Origin: Phycomyces nitens
Lineage: Eukaryota > Mucoromycota > Mucoromycetes > Mucorales > Phycomycetaceae
Direction of reading: 5' to 3'
DNA length: 64,000 nt
Assembly (NCBI GenBank): GCA_022702545.1
Contig: JAHRBC010000001.1
Coordinates: 5,704,001 to 5,768,000 of the forward strand
How positions within the stretch are numbered: the first letter of the stretch is position 1; the number at the start of each line of letters is the position of its first letter. Position numbers and translations under genes: made by a program. This document shows positions 22,234 to 32,509 of this stretch, piece after piece. The notes beneath the pieces are model-generated. The model did not search any database. It saw nothing but the letters and a program-made list of their open reading frames with translations, and was not told the DNA's origin.

Positions 22234-23304
22234 ATGGCTCATCAACAACAGACTGGTCCATTCGATGACCCCAAGAATCCTTTTCAGGATCCTTCAATTG
22301 CTGATGCTCTCAGCTCTCAGAACACCGAGCGTTTATATCAGTTTGAGACTGACAAGGTCCAGACAAGCAATCCAGATGACTTTTCTGGAACCTCTTACCA
22401 GCAACTCTCGAGCAGCCATGACCCTTATGCCGTCCAGCAAAGTCCCAAACCATCTCCTCCAGCTAACGAAGCCTTGGCTAGAGAAGAAGCCCTGCGCCAA
22501 AAGGAAATCGAATTGGCCGAGCGAGAGAGAGCACTTGATGAGAGACAGCGCCAAGCTATTCGTCCGGGTGCCAACAACTTTCCACCCTGTTTCCCTATAA
22601 TGTATCTCAATATTCCAGTCGAGATCCCTATTCAACATCAGCAAGTTGTCTGGTGGCTGTACCGCGAGTGGCTCTTGTTCGAGATCACCTTGGTTCTCAA
22701 CTTTATTGCCTGTCTGTGTGTTCTTGTTTCCCATCCAGAGTCTATTACCAGCGCACCTACCAGCATGGGAGTAGCCGTCACTGAGCTATTTACACACACT
22801 GCTGCCAGTTTTTTCCTCTGGTATAGACCAGTTTACAACGCGTACATGAAGGATACATCACTCTACTACTGTAAGTTGTACATTCTACTGTGAAATTGGC
22901 TAAATATTTCTTGGCAGATTTCTTTTTCGTGTTCAACGGCTTCCATATCCTCTACACCTTTTACATGGCTATTGGTATTCCTTCTACGTAAGTAACCTAG
23001 GACTACAGAAAAGATATTTGGCTAACATGTTCTTAGGGGAGGAGCAGGTCTTATTTTGCTGGTAGCCCTTTTCTCTGACCACTACATCACATCTGCTATT
23101 TTTACTCTTCTTGCCACAATCTGCTGGATTGTTATGGGTTTTATGGCCCTGTTTCTCTACAAAAAGACATATGACCACTACAAGGCAGCCGGACACACCT
23201 TCCAGGAAGCCAAGCAAGAGGCACTCGTGAAGATGGGTAGATCTGATACTGTTCGTGATGCGGCAGTTAATGTAGCATGGCAAAGTGCCACTCAAAGACA
23301 TTAA
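22234..23304 (+). CDS. Secretory carrier-associated membrane protein (SCAMP)
   Basis: Exons 22234-22870, 22918-22987 and 23037-23304 give 324 aa. SCAMPs are four-helix membrane proteins of the trans-Golgi network and endosomes that act in vesicle trafficking. Seen: an N-terminal NPF motif (DDPKNPFQDPS) that can bind EH-domain adaptors; a short coiled coil (ALAREEALRQKEIELAERER) near residues 90-115; the SCAMP signature FPPCFPIMYLNIPVEIP before the first helix; then four hydrophobic spans with the polar loop WYRPVYNAYMKD between helices two and three; and a cytosolic tail. Introns are phase 1 and phase 2, GT-AG. The start ATG follows an ACC context; the open frame upstream has no ATG. Confidence 0.93.
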
Positions 23305-23575
23305 AAAAAAAGATAAAATTGCTTAGCAGCCTTTATTATATCCTATTATTATTATTTCTTTTCTTACCTTCCTACTGATAATATAATACTTTTTATTTTT
23401 CCTCGTATAATTTCCAAACCCATAAATCAGTCAATACATCAAATTGCTATTCATTTACGTCAGCTGGGCGCGACTCTATACTCTTGGCGATCATAACCAC
23501 GAGCTATAAATATCAATACTCCCATATTTCTTTCAAAAATCATCTTTTTATTCTTTCTGTACTTGCAAATTATCC
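23305..23575. other. Short intergenic region
   Basis: 271 bp with A/T runs and an ATT tract near 23,343. It holds the SCAMP 3' end and the promoter of the next gene; nothing else is seen. Confidence 0.4.
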
Positions 23576-25005
23576 ATGAGAAACAAAGTGGTTGGATCTT
23601 CAGGCTATTCTAGACCCCATAGCCAGGCTCCCAAAGAAGCTCAATACAGACCATGGAATGCCAAGGCTATTATGGAAGGTTAGACGGCCCAATATTATAC
23701 AATCTTTATAATAAATACTCAAATGGTCCACAGCTAAACAAGCAAAGCTAAGAGAGAGTTCCCAAGAGAACATACAGACAGCCAGTACAGACCAGCCTTC
23801 TGCTTCATTTTCAATCACCAATGTTCCATGGGATGTGGATACTTTGGAACCGCCAAATACACCTCATGTTCCCTCCAAAACCCCTAATATATCCAAGGCT
23901 CTCGATTCTCCTCTACCAAAGAAAGGTACGACAACGCGACTAACAAAGGAGTCCATGTATTATAATCATTGACATTTTTTTTAAAGAAAAAGTAGATGAT
24001 TACTTTTTAGCCACCAGTCTATCTACAGACGGTGTGGTCTGTAATGAATCCAATGCGTTTGATGCCCAGACGCGTTCATGGTCAAATGAAACTCTTTTGG
24101 TCTCCCCAATCAAAGAAATTGGCCCACTCATTGACCTCAGTATGGAGACTACAAAGGAAGAGAATGAAACTAGCACAGGTAATGAACAATAGTCTTGTTT
24201 TCTATTTTAATACGTGTTTCTTATCACTGTTTAAACAACTAGCCAAGAACAGTCAAGACACCTTGTTTTCATATGGTAAGCCGACAAAACTCTTGCTTTC
24301 AAACAGCCTCTGACAGATGTCTTGGCTTATAGCCTATTTCAATAGACCAGAGATATCCTCTTTTATCAAGGACCTTGCTATGCTGGGAAATGATTATCTT
24401 GCTCATAGTACGGACGAATATACATCTATAGGTTACCCTGAGTTCAACGAGTCCCCTAGCAAATCACTCTCATATTCATCTGTACATTCTACCCAAGACA
24501 GTGCGATTGGTAATGATATACCCATCGTGGACTCGACTACCGGTAGCCCACCAGCGGATACCAGCTCTGAGGAAAGCCAGGACTACATTTGCACTGCATT
24601 CCAGCAGTCTATTGATATCGATACTTTCATTCCACAATCTCTGCCTCAAGGACGACAGATATATAGCCGAGATGAGCTCATGTCCCTCAACACGAGCCAT
24701 ATGAGCACAAAGGGGATCGAGGCGGGAAATCTTATCGAAAAGTAAATGCTTGATTCTCTTGCTGTTTAATGTTCTCATGTCCATTCTATAGGTATATAAA
24801 ACGAGCAGCCCAGATAACATCACCGCTTTCTACAAACTTTGGACGTAGTAATTCAAATGAAACTCCAAAAAAGAGCCATCCAGCTCCATTTATGAGAATA
24901 ATTCGCCCAGTGATCAACCCTCCGGACAATATCACAAAGGGATTCTCTCGGGGTCGGGCTCCTCCACATCAAATAGGGACTATCCCACTTTATGAAAGTC
25001 TCTAA
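23576..25005 (+). CDS. Hypothetical low-complexity protein
   Basis: Exons 23576-23678, 23734-23925, 23987-24178, 24243-24275 (33 nt), 24333-24741 and 24792-25005 give 380 aa. All junctions are GT-AG and the frame stays open across five introns, so the gene is probably real. The protein is Ser/Thr/Pro/Asp-rich and mostly disordered, with short order-prone pieces (PHSQAPKEAQYRPWNAKAIM, RPEISSFIKDLAMLGNDYLA) and a basic Pro-rich C-terminus (FMRIIRPVINPPDNITKGFS). No catalytic motif, signal peptide or membrane span is visible and I do not recognise it. In intron 4 the nearer acceptor leads to a stop, so the acceptor at 24,332 was used. It ends 179 bp from the converging COA5 gene. Confidence 0.65.
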
Positions 25006-25184
25006 ATAAGCACATTCCTTGGCATCCCTCTATGTCTCCTAGCACTTCATGGCTATTATATTTCTATTAAAAAAAGAGTCTTCGGACACGCATATTGAAA
25101 CAAAAAATAACGTACAACTGGTAAAAATAAAGTATATAAAATACATTGGGGTTTCTTTTCTTTTTTGTTTTGATTTGCTTTGTT

Positions 25185-25462
25185 TTACTGTGTCTTGTTT
25201 CCTCTGAACCGCATACGAGGATCAATCTAATATTGAAACAAAGTATTTAATTAGACCAAGAATACAATAAGAATATTCTTCTCACCATTCCACGTCTACA
25301 TTCGGCATAGCTCTTGCGGATGCTCTGACATTCCTCGGGTACTTCTCCTTCACTATCTTTTTTAAAGCATTCGGCTACAGTGTTACGCTTGACAAGTACG
25401 CAGTTTGACTTTAACATGCATTCAATCAATTCTTGACGAATCTCTTTGCATGAAGATGGCAT
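25185..25462 (-). CDS. COA5: Cytochrome c oxidase assembly factor 5 (Pet191-like)
   Basis: Exons 25462-25286 and 25226-25185 (minus strand) give 72 aa, matching the tiny COA5/Pet191 family of mitochondrial intermembrane-space proteins needed to build complex IV. Four cysteines form two CX9C motifs (CKEIRQELIEC and CQSIRKSYAEC), the helical hairpin oxidised by Mia40. The middle SNCVLVKRNTVAECF and the C-terminal MRFRGNK match the family. Translation without splicing would end at a different, meaningless tail, so the intron (GTGAGA to ATATTAG, phase 0) is well supported. A longer upstream frame beginning MIINQPASQ lacks an ATG and family similarity. Confidence 0.93.
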
Positions 25463-26290
25463 TTTGTATTGGCTGGCTGGCTGGTTGATAATCACTACAT
25501 TTAAATCCTTTTTTATATGTATATATAAATATATACATGGATTTCTGCCATGTTGGTTCTAATTCACTTGCCCAGTCACGGTGACTTGATATTCCAGATA
25601 TGATCATTTTGCCGAGTGTGTTATGAGATTGATACTGGATTTTCAAGATTGGCTATAATATTTTGGACATATTCTTGGCTAGGCAAGACAAAGATAGCTG
25701 TTGGCCTTATAGCATGTAGCCTAGAGAGCTATAGTTAATAAACACATATCTATTCTTATGGTTGGTTTCTACCGGGCTTGTTGGTATTTCTTTTTTGTCC
25801 GGTGTCCGACAAAACTTATCTGGTCCCTAGCATTTATAAATATATTTTTTGGGTATAAATCACACCTCCCTTTTTGGACCTTTATAAAACGATGCCAATG
25901 TTATGGTATTCCAATTACTTTTTTTATTTTTCACTGAACATATCGACGGTTAGTATTTCCATGACCAAGGGAAATTAGATTGATTTATACAGAATCCAAG
26001 AAACCAAGAGACTTTTATCATTTAGGGTGATTCTGAATACATGCATTGACAACTACCCTTTTAGAAAGTCTAGAGTAAATCAGGCTTGAGATGAGTGATA
26101 TATGTAGGCTGACGATTAGCAGGTTAGTAATAATATTAAATAATAGATTGCCCAGAGCTGTTTTGTGTATAGACCTTTTAAGCTGATGAGAGCCTATTTT
26201 AACGATACTACTTTGAGTGACGGTTCATATTGGACTGTGTTGAACATAAAACTTTGAAGTCTGGTCTGATGTGTAGAATAAAAAGATCTT
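25463..26290. other. Divergent intergenic region between COA5 and JmjC genes
   Basis: 828 bp, AT-rich, with no supported frame. It must hold both promoters; a TATATATA-like run lies at about 25,517-25,535, close to the COA5 start. Confidence 0.45.
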
Positions 26291-27536
26291 ATGAATAGTG
26301 TACAATACTATGAACAACCTCCTAGCTACGAAGACTTTCTTCATCATCATCTGATTCCGAATCTGCCTGCCCTTATTGGCCCATCGTTGACGGCTGAATG
26401 GGAAGCGACAAAGTCATGGGTAACTGTTGATTCAAGAGATCCCAAATGTTCTAGGCGCATTCCAAACTATACACATCTTCGGACCATCTACGGGTCCTGC
26501 AAGGTACAAGTGGCCGACTGCAATGACCGTTATTTTACAGATCAGAAGCGAAGTGAGATGACCTTTGATGAGTTTGTCGATCTGTGGCAGCAAGAGACCG
26601 GTACATCTAGATACTACCTCAAGGATTGGCACTTTGTTCAGGCTCGTCCGGAAGTAAAGGCCTATGAGGTGCCCGATATATTCAAAGGTAAGGGTATAAC
26701 GTGGTGATGCCTTGAGAATAGTTTCTTACGGCCAAAGTAGATGATTGGCTGAATGGATATTGGGTTGGAAGGGCTCTAGAAAATGGCTCAGAGGACGACT
26801 ACAGATTTTCTTATATGGGAGGTGATGGGACTTTTACACCTTTCCATGCCGATGTCTACAGGTAAGATGAGATTATTTTTTTCTGTGGTGTTTATTAAAC
26901 GGAGTTATATATATATTGCTTAAAACAAGGTCTTATTCTTGGTCAAGTAACATTTGTGGTGTCAAAAAGTGGACGCTCTTTAGACCTGGCCAAGAAGCTC
27001 TTTACAAAAATAAGCGTGGGGATCTTGTGTATGATATCCGCCATGTCGACCCTCTAGAGTTTCCTGAATTTGAAAAGGCTGAACGGATAGTTCTTTATCA
27101 GCGAGACGGAGAGACGCTGTTTGTGCCGAGTGGGTGGTTCCATCAGGTAGAGAACCTGGGACCCACTATTTCAATTAACCACAACTGGACAAATGCCACA
27201 AATGTCGAAAAGACTTTTGAGTCGCTTACAACTGACCTTGTGGATGTCCGCCAGTCTATTGATAATCTAGAGAATGAGATGGATCCTCTTGAGTTTGTTG
27301 ATCAATGTCAAGATCTCCTGCATATCCACAGCGGATGGCATTGGAAGCTGTTTATTGAGATTGCTCAGAATGCTGTGGGTAGGACTGATCAAAGCAGGCG
27401 ACCTAAACGAGAGTATGAATACGAATGTCTGAGACGTATTGTAAAGGTACTGGAAGACGAGCCATTGCTGATAGACTACTTTAAGTACAAATCCTTTGAT
27501 TGTCTGGATCAATTGAAGAGTATGATCAAGTACTAA
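26291..27536 (+). CDS. JMJD4: JMJD4-like JmjC 2-oxoglutarate oxygenase
   Basis: Exons 26291-26687, 26741-26861 and 26930-27536 give 374 aa. JmjC domains are Fe(II)/2-oxoglutarate-dependent oxygenases; the JMJD4 group hydroxylates a lysine of the translation release factor eRF1. The iron triad is visible: H168 and D170 in FTPFHADVY, and H244 in LFVPSGWFHQVENLGPTI, with SINHNW after it. Other family marks are YYLKDWHFVQ and SSNICGVKKWTLFRPGQEAL. The first ~130 residues fit JMJD4 (EDFLHHHLIPNLPALIG). The intron before exon 3 splits R173 of the FHADVYR segment. Assignment to JMJD4 rather than another JmjC group comes from the motifs and is fairly secure. A transposase relic lies just downstream. 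Confidence 0.88.
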
Positions 27537-27579
27537 ATAAATAATAATGTATCTTACTGTATGGCATTCATTTTATTAT

Positions 27580-28460
27580 ACAGGGTTCAGAGTAGAATAT
27601 TTAGGATTTTAGTATCTAATGAAATGAATGTACCAAGAACAACAATTACTCGAGTTCTGAGAAAGCTAAAGGAAACCGGCTCTTTTTAAAAAAAAGGTGC
27701 ATCTTTTGGTAGAGCACCGAACCTTACACCCAGAGATAGGTGCAATATGCTTAGGGAGATACAAAGAATTATCCTCAAACTCTGGATTACAAGAGACATG
27801 CAGGCAAGACTGATACTGGAAAAAGTAATCAGCAAGCAAACAACAAGTAGAGGTTTACATAAAATGAATGGACGGTATTGTAGAGCCGTTTAGAAGTCTT
27901 TGGTTACTAGAGAGCATAGCGACAAACGCCAACCTTGGTACAATGATGTAAAAAACTAGCACGAGAAATGGGAAACTGTCATTTGGAGTTATGAATCCTA
28001 TTTTTCAGTTCACAAGACAAACAAACGTGACAATGTCTGGTGCCAACCAGAGGCGTATAATCTAGACTGCCTTACACAAAAGGGGCAAGGAAACAGAGGG
28101 TTCATCGTGGTTTGGGTATTTTGGGCCTGAAGGTGTCGGTTCATTTTTCTTTGAGGATAGAAAGATGAATGGGCCAAAGTATGCAGAAATACTAAAGACT
28201 CACTTTGCCAATTTCTATGGGAGCCTTCCCAACAATAGCAAGGGTGGCTATATTTTCCAAAAAGACAATGCCAGGCCACGCAAGACAGCTATTGCAGAGG
28301 AATGCAAGAAGGAACTTGTGTAGAGTGTGATGGAGTGACCCCCAAACAGCTCTGATCTTAACCCAATTGAGAACATTTGAGGTCTGGTTGAGGACTGTGT
28401 CAGTGTAAGACCCTCCAGACCAAGCAGTATGAGTGAGCTGAAAGAAGTTTTATTATATTA
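27580..28460 (+). pseudogene. Decayed Tc1-type (DD34E) transposase
   Basis: Translated pieces align in order with a Tc1-family transposase: a helix-turn-helix part (VPRTTITRVLRKLKETGS), GRAPNLTPRDRCNMLREI, then WSYESYFSV, FGPEGVGSFFFED, IFQKDNARPRK and PNSSDLNPIENI. The second catalytic Asp (KDNA) and the Glu (PIEN) are separated by exactly 34 codons in one frame, which types it as Tc1. The first catalytic Asp position reads Tyr, and several stops and frame changes break the gene, so it is dead. No clear terminal inverted repeats were found. It begins about 50 bp after the JMJD4-like stop. Confidence 0.85.
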
Positions 28461-29020
28461 ATGGAACGGGACATCAATATGTACTTGCCGAATTTTTTGA
28501 TTATGCATGTAAATCGCTTAGAGATACTCAAAATCAAGAACTTTAAGCATATTTCCTATTAAAATCATATAAAACTCTTATAATTACTCTTGAAACTTGA
28601 AGTTTATGTATATAATCTTTATATCCACGTTAATTTAGTTTGGAGCATTAGTATTTATATTTATTGCATAGCCGGCATCAAGGTTACCAATATAACTTGG
28701 ACCCTGTACTTTTAACTGTTGCGTACTAGATAGAATTACTCAACGACACATAAGTTACTGTTAATGAGTCTGGGAAGATCTATTAAGTAGTCGTTTTGTT
28801 TTTGAAAAAAAAACGTCGTGTTCGAATCATTAGTGTTCTTTGATACATTGTCCTTGGCATAAAACTCCAATACAGTTCAATGAAATTTAAATTTTTGTAG
28901 TACCTTTACTCTTTCTGAGCACTACAGTGTTTCCTGGTCCAGAAGTTACATGTTCAATACAGCATATTGGCAAGTTTGAGCCCTTAAGTTTGGAATTTGT
29001 CTAATAAGCTATTGTTTCCA
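28461..29020. other. Non-coding spacer
   Basis: AT-rich, no supported frame. A GTTCGAATC-like tRNA B-box match near 28,819 has no tRNA body around it. The 5' part of the decayed LysM gene, including any signal peptide, may lie at the right end. Confidence 0.35.
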
Positions 29021-29775
29021 CGAGCCTCAGGATGTGATACATGTGTATCCATTGCCCATCAATACGGTATCAGAATCTGTGATCTTCAGAATTGGAACTA
29101 TAATCTAGTAAACGAATTTAGATATTGTAGATAGCCTATTCTCAGAAGAGCCTATTGTGTTAGACCTGGTCGCATAATTGACGATCGTGTAAGAGATCGG
29201 TATGAACCTGACAGCCACCCTATACAAGAATCAAGATTTATTAGACGTGCTGACAAGAAAATATTCAAGGAACACATTAGAGTCCAAGGCTGAAAAAAAA
29301 AGAGAAAAAGAGTACGACAAGGAACGTAAAATAAGAGTTAAAAAAGAAAACATAGTATGCAATGAAAAGTTCAAGACTGATGATAAGTATCACAAAAAAA
29401 AGAGTATAAAGAAACCAAGAAAAATAAGAAGGACAGAAGAACTTTTACAAGAACAAGGTTAAAAAAATCTTCTAATAAGATTGACAAACTCACTTTGACT
29501 GACAGTTTTCAAAAAGCTCTGACGATGGTGTCGATGATGGTTCATCAAAAGACCACACAGATACAAAAGGTCTTGACAATGCTCCTCATATTCATTCCGA
29601 CTGCAAGAAATACTAAGTTGTTCAAGATCAAGACAGTTATAATAGGATTTCCAAGAAGAAAAACCAACACGTATCTAACCAACAACCTTACGACTACAAT
29701 GCTGGATTTCATTGCCATGGAGTTCGTGAGTGTGACAATCTTGACACTGGAATATCTTACTGTGTTGCTATCTAA
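29021..29775 (+). pseudogene. Decayed double-LysM secreted protein gene
   Basis: Two LysM modules separated by a Lys-rich linker, the same layout as the intact gene at 31,904. Module 1 reads GCDTCVSIAHQYGIRICDL and, after an in-frame TAG at 29,132, RRAYCVRPG. Module 2 reads DNAPHIHSDCKKY, then a TAA at 29,614, then on to CDNLDTGISYCVAI and a natural stop at 29,773. The end CDNLDTG-x-x-YCV is nearly identical to the intact paralogue. Modules 1 and 2 and the Lys-rich linker (from about 29,280) lie in three different frames, so frameshifts add to the stops. LysM modules bind chitin oligomers; this copy cannot make a full protein. Confidence 0.85.
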
Positions 29776-31820
29776 ATTAAACATATCTTCTTTCCTCATA
29801 ATCATTTATTTCGTACACATTATTACAAGTTCCCGAGTTGGAAGATTTGAATTGGATGGACAAACGGTATCAATAGACAATGTATATATTTAAATATTCT
29901 ATAGTTTAAAACATCCCAAGATACAGAGGCTTCACATACAAACAACCCTTGGTATCGAGACGGAATATTGCTTAGAGGCTTTGACTTGAGTGCAGATCCT
30001 AGTTAAAAATCCATTTAGTAAAGGATTTTTTATGCCGCCTTGTGTAAAAGCAATATGAATAATCAGGTGTGGCCAACAGACAAGCTTTGTGTAAATCATG
30101 TTATGCGACACCTATTTTATTATCTGCTTGAAATATAATCCAACCGTTACCCAAACCCAATCTACTATTTCAATAACCAAAATATTGAAAGGCACTTGAG
30201 TAGACCAAACGAGATTCTTCAAGGCACACTTTACAACTCCTTTGCTTATTGGGCAGTATTGAATAGTGGGTTATTTTTGGGATTGCCGTTTTTCCACAGA
30301 ATATCTGAACCACAGTGTTTTTTTCCTGTATGCATCAGTGCAACATTAAAATATCCAACATCAATGTAGAATATGCATGTAAAATATGAATGTGCCAGAC
30401 TCTGTGCTACTTGATTTCCAAGCCCACATAATCCGGTTCGGCCAGACACGTGACATGGAATTACACAAGTCTCATTTTCTGTACAACTAATATCAATATT
30501 TTGTAAACTGCCCACCAAAATAAATCAGGCTGTCATATTTGCTCATCTAGCCTGAGAAAACATGTTTATTAGCAAAACAATATCTTGGAGATTCAGTAAT
30601 ATCCTCAGCCCTCTCCCTCATAAATATTCGCCTGGTTCTATTCAAAGTACTTTTACTAGACATACTTATAACAGCAGTAGATCAATTGGTTAATGTGACT
30701 AATTTGTTTAGCAAATACCCAAAATCATTTGCCCACCGTCTTGACCCTTAATTTAGGCAACATGTCAACACCTATCTCGGGGTGTTAAAGCCAAATGTCC
30801 CTTGGTTACATTCAGCCCTATCTCGATTGTCTAAAAGAAACCAATTCAAGAAGAGCTTTGCTATAATTATGCTACTAAAAGCGTATCATAATACATATAA
30901 AGACAACTGTATAATTATAATCATAATAAATTACTCCAAGTTATTTTTATCAGGTACAGCCTCACAAATAACCTGGTCGTACTAACAATATTACTATTGA
31001 ATTTTTTAAATAAGAAAAAGGTGTGGATTTGACTGACAAAGATGGCTATAATTCGGCTCAATTGTTATGCTCGAGAATCTACTGGATGATCGGTAACCAT
31101 TGATGTTTAGCTCGGGATCTAGACTGTATATATGTATACTATGCCTTTTTGGAGCTAGTGCATTAGGCTCATAGATCTCTGATGGTTTGGCCATTTATCA
31201 ATTTGACCCTGGTGGTCCGTTGCCCATATGCAATATTTTCGCCTCATGTATCCACCTCAATAGTTTTCAGAAATGGAAATTATTAAGCTCATTCTGTCTA
31301 CCGAAATTGTCGAATTTCACCGGTTTGAAGCAAATAAGTCGCAACAACACGCTATATTGAAAATATAATATTTACTTCCAGACAAAAGTTCCCTAAAGTG
31401 AGAAGAAGAAAAAAAAGACCCGGAACTTGCTTGCCACTGTCGAGTTTAAATTACAAATATTGCTCTGGCAAGTCAGAATATATTAATTTCCAGTAGAGCC
31501 ACAGCCATAGGTTGCAATAGGTTGCCATGGTTCCCAATTAGCCAATTTGGGTCTGGCTAGTATTGGCTCATTATAGGGTGCCTACATAATCTTACTTTAC
31601 TATAGACATAAAGATCTATATATTCATTTTAAATTCCAAAAGACAAAGGCATCCAAAGTGTGGTTAATTTGCGTTTTGAGCGGCGAATGATAAAATGTAC
31701 TTTTCATAGGTGCTGTAATATATTCGTATTCTGTGATATGTCTTTGTTTGGAATATTTAATTAGTAAAAGGTCAATCTGACTTACCTGGTATGTACACAT
31801 TCAGACTCTGAATATTCGAG
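29776..31820. other. Gene-poor spacer
   Basis: About 2 kb without a supported gene. Broken frames around 30,230-30,520 and 30,600-30,900 look slightly coding-like (for example SKYPKSFAHRLDP) but match nothing I recognise and contain stops. The right end holds the promoter of the intact LysM gene. Confidence 0.35.
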
Positions 31821-31827
31821 TATATAA
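31821..31827 (+). promoter_or_regulatory. TATA box of the LysM gene
   Basis: TATATAA lies 83 nt before the ATG, followed by a CT-rich initiator-like tract at about 31,868-31,895. This arrangement is typical of strongly expressed fungal genes. Confidence 0.65.
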
Positions 31828-31903
31828 GGTGGCATCATCTCCACTCCTTGACACAATTATCCACATCTTTCCTTTCCTTTCCTTCCCTTTCCTTACTCAC
31901 AAA

Positions 31904-32509
31904 ATGAAGTTCTCCCTCCTCGCTGTCTCTGCCTTCTTCTTGGCCACCATGGTCGCCGCTGCCCCCTCCACCGTCTGCACCGGAAAGCACGTTGGTAAGT
32001 TGGTTATACAGAATTCTTTTATTCCAAATTTCTAACCGATTTCCTGGTTTTTAGCCACCAAGCACGAGACTTGTGCCTCCATGGCCAAGCACTACAAGAT
32101 CAGCGTCAAGAACCTCCAGCAGTGGAACAGCGGTCTTGGTTCTAATGTTAAGAAGTGTGGTAAGATCACTACCGGAAAGTCTTACTGCGTCAAGCGTGGT
32201 CCCAAGAAGACTACCAAGAAGACTACCAAGAAGTCCACCAAGACCACCACCAAGAAGACCACCAAGAAGGCCACCACCACCAAGAAGGCTCCCGCCACCA
32301 GCACAAACGGCCTTCATCTCGCCCCCCACACCGCCCCCAACTGCAAGAAGTACTACGTTGTCGTAGATGGTGATGGTTGCGACACCGCTGCCAAGAAGAA
32401 CGGTATCACTGAGGCCCAGCTTTACAAGTGGAACACTGGTCTTCACCACGCCGGTGACCATCTCTGTGACAACCTCGACACTGGCAGAGCTTACTGCGTT
32501 GGCGTCTAA
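31904..32509 (+). CDS. Secreted double-LysM chitin-binding protein
   Basis: Exons 31904-31994 and 32055-32509 give 181 aa. Residues 1-19 form a signal peptide (MKFSLLAVSAFFLATMVAA). Two LysM (CBM50) modules follow: module 1 about 26-72 (KHETCASMAKHYKISVKNLQ, QWNSGLG, SYCVKR) and module 2 about 123-181 (NCKKYYVVVDGDGCDTAAKK, LYKWNTGLH, CDNLDTGRAYCVGV). Between them is a low-complexity linker of KKTTKKTT-type repeats. Such proteins bind chitin in the wall or outside the cell; in some fungi they shield chitin from host receptors, but that role cannot be read here. The coding sequence is markedly C-ending in codon choice, suggesting high expression. A decayed paralogue lies about 2 kb upstream. 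Confidence 0.92.

Noticed and set aside
28810..28830. tRNA-like GTTCGAATC box
   Set aside because: No A box, anticodon arm or acceptor stem can be drawn around it.
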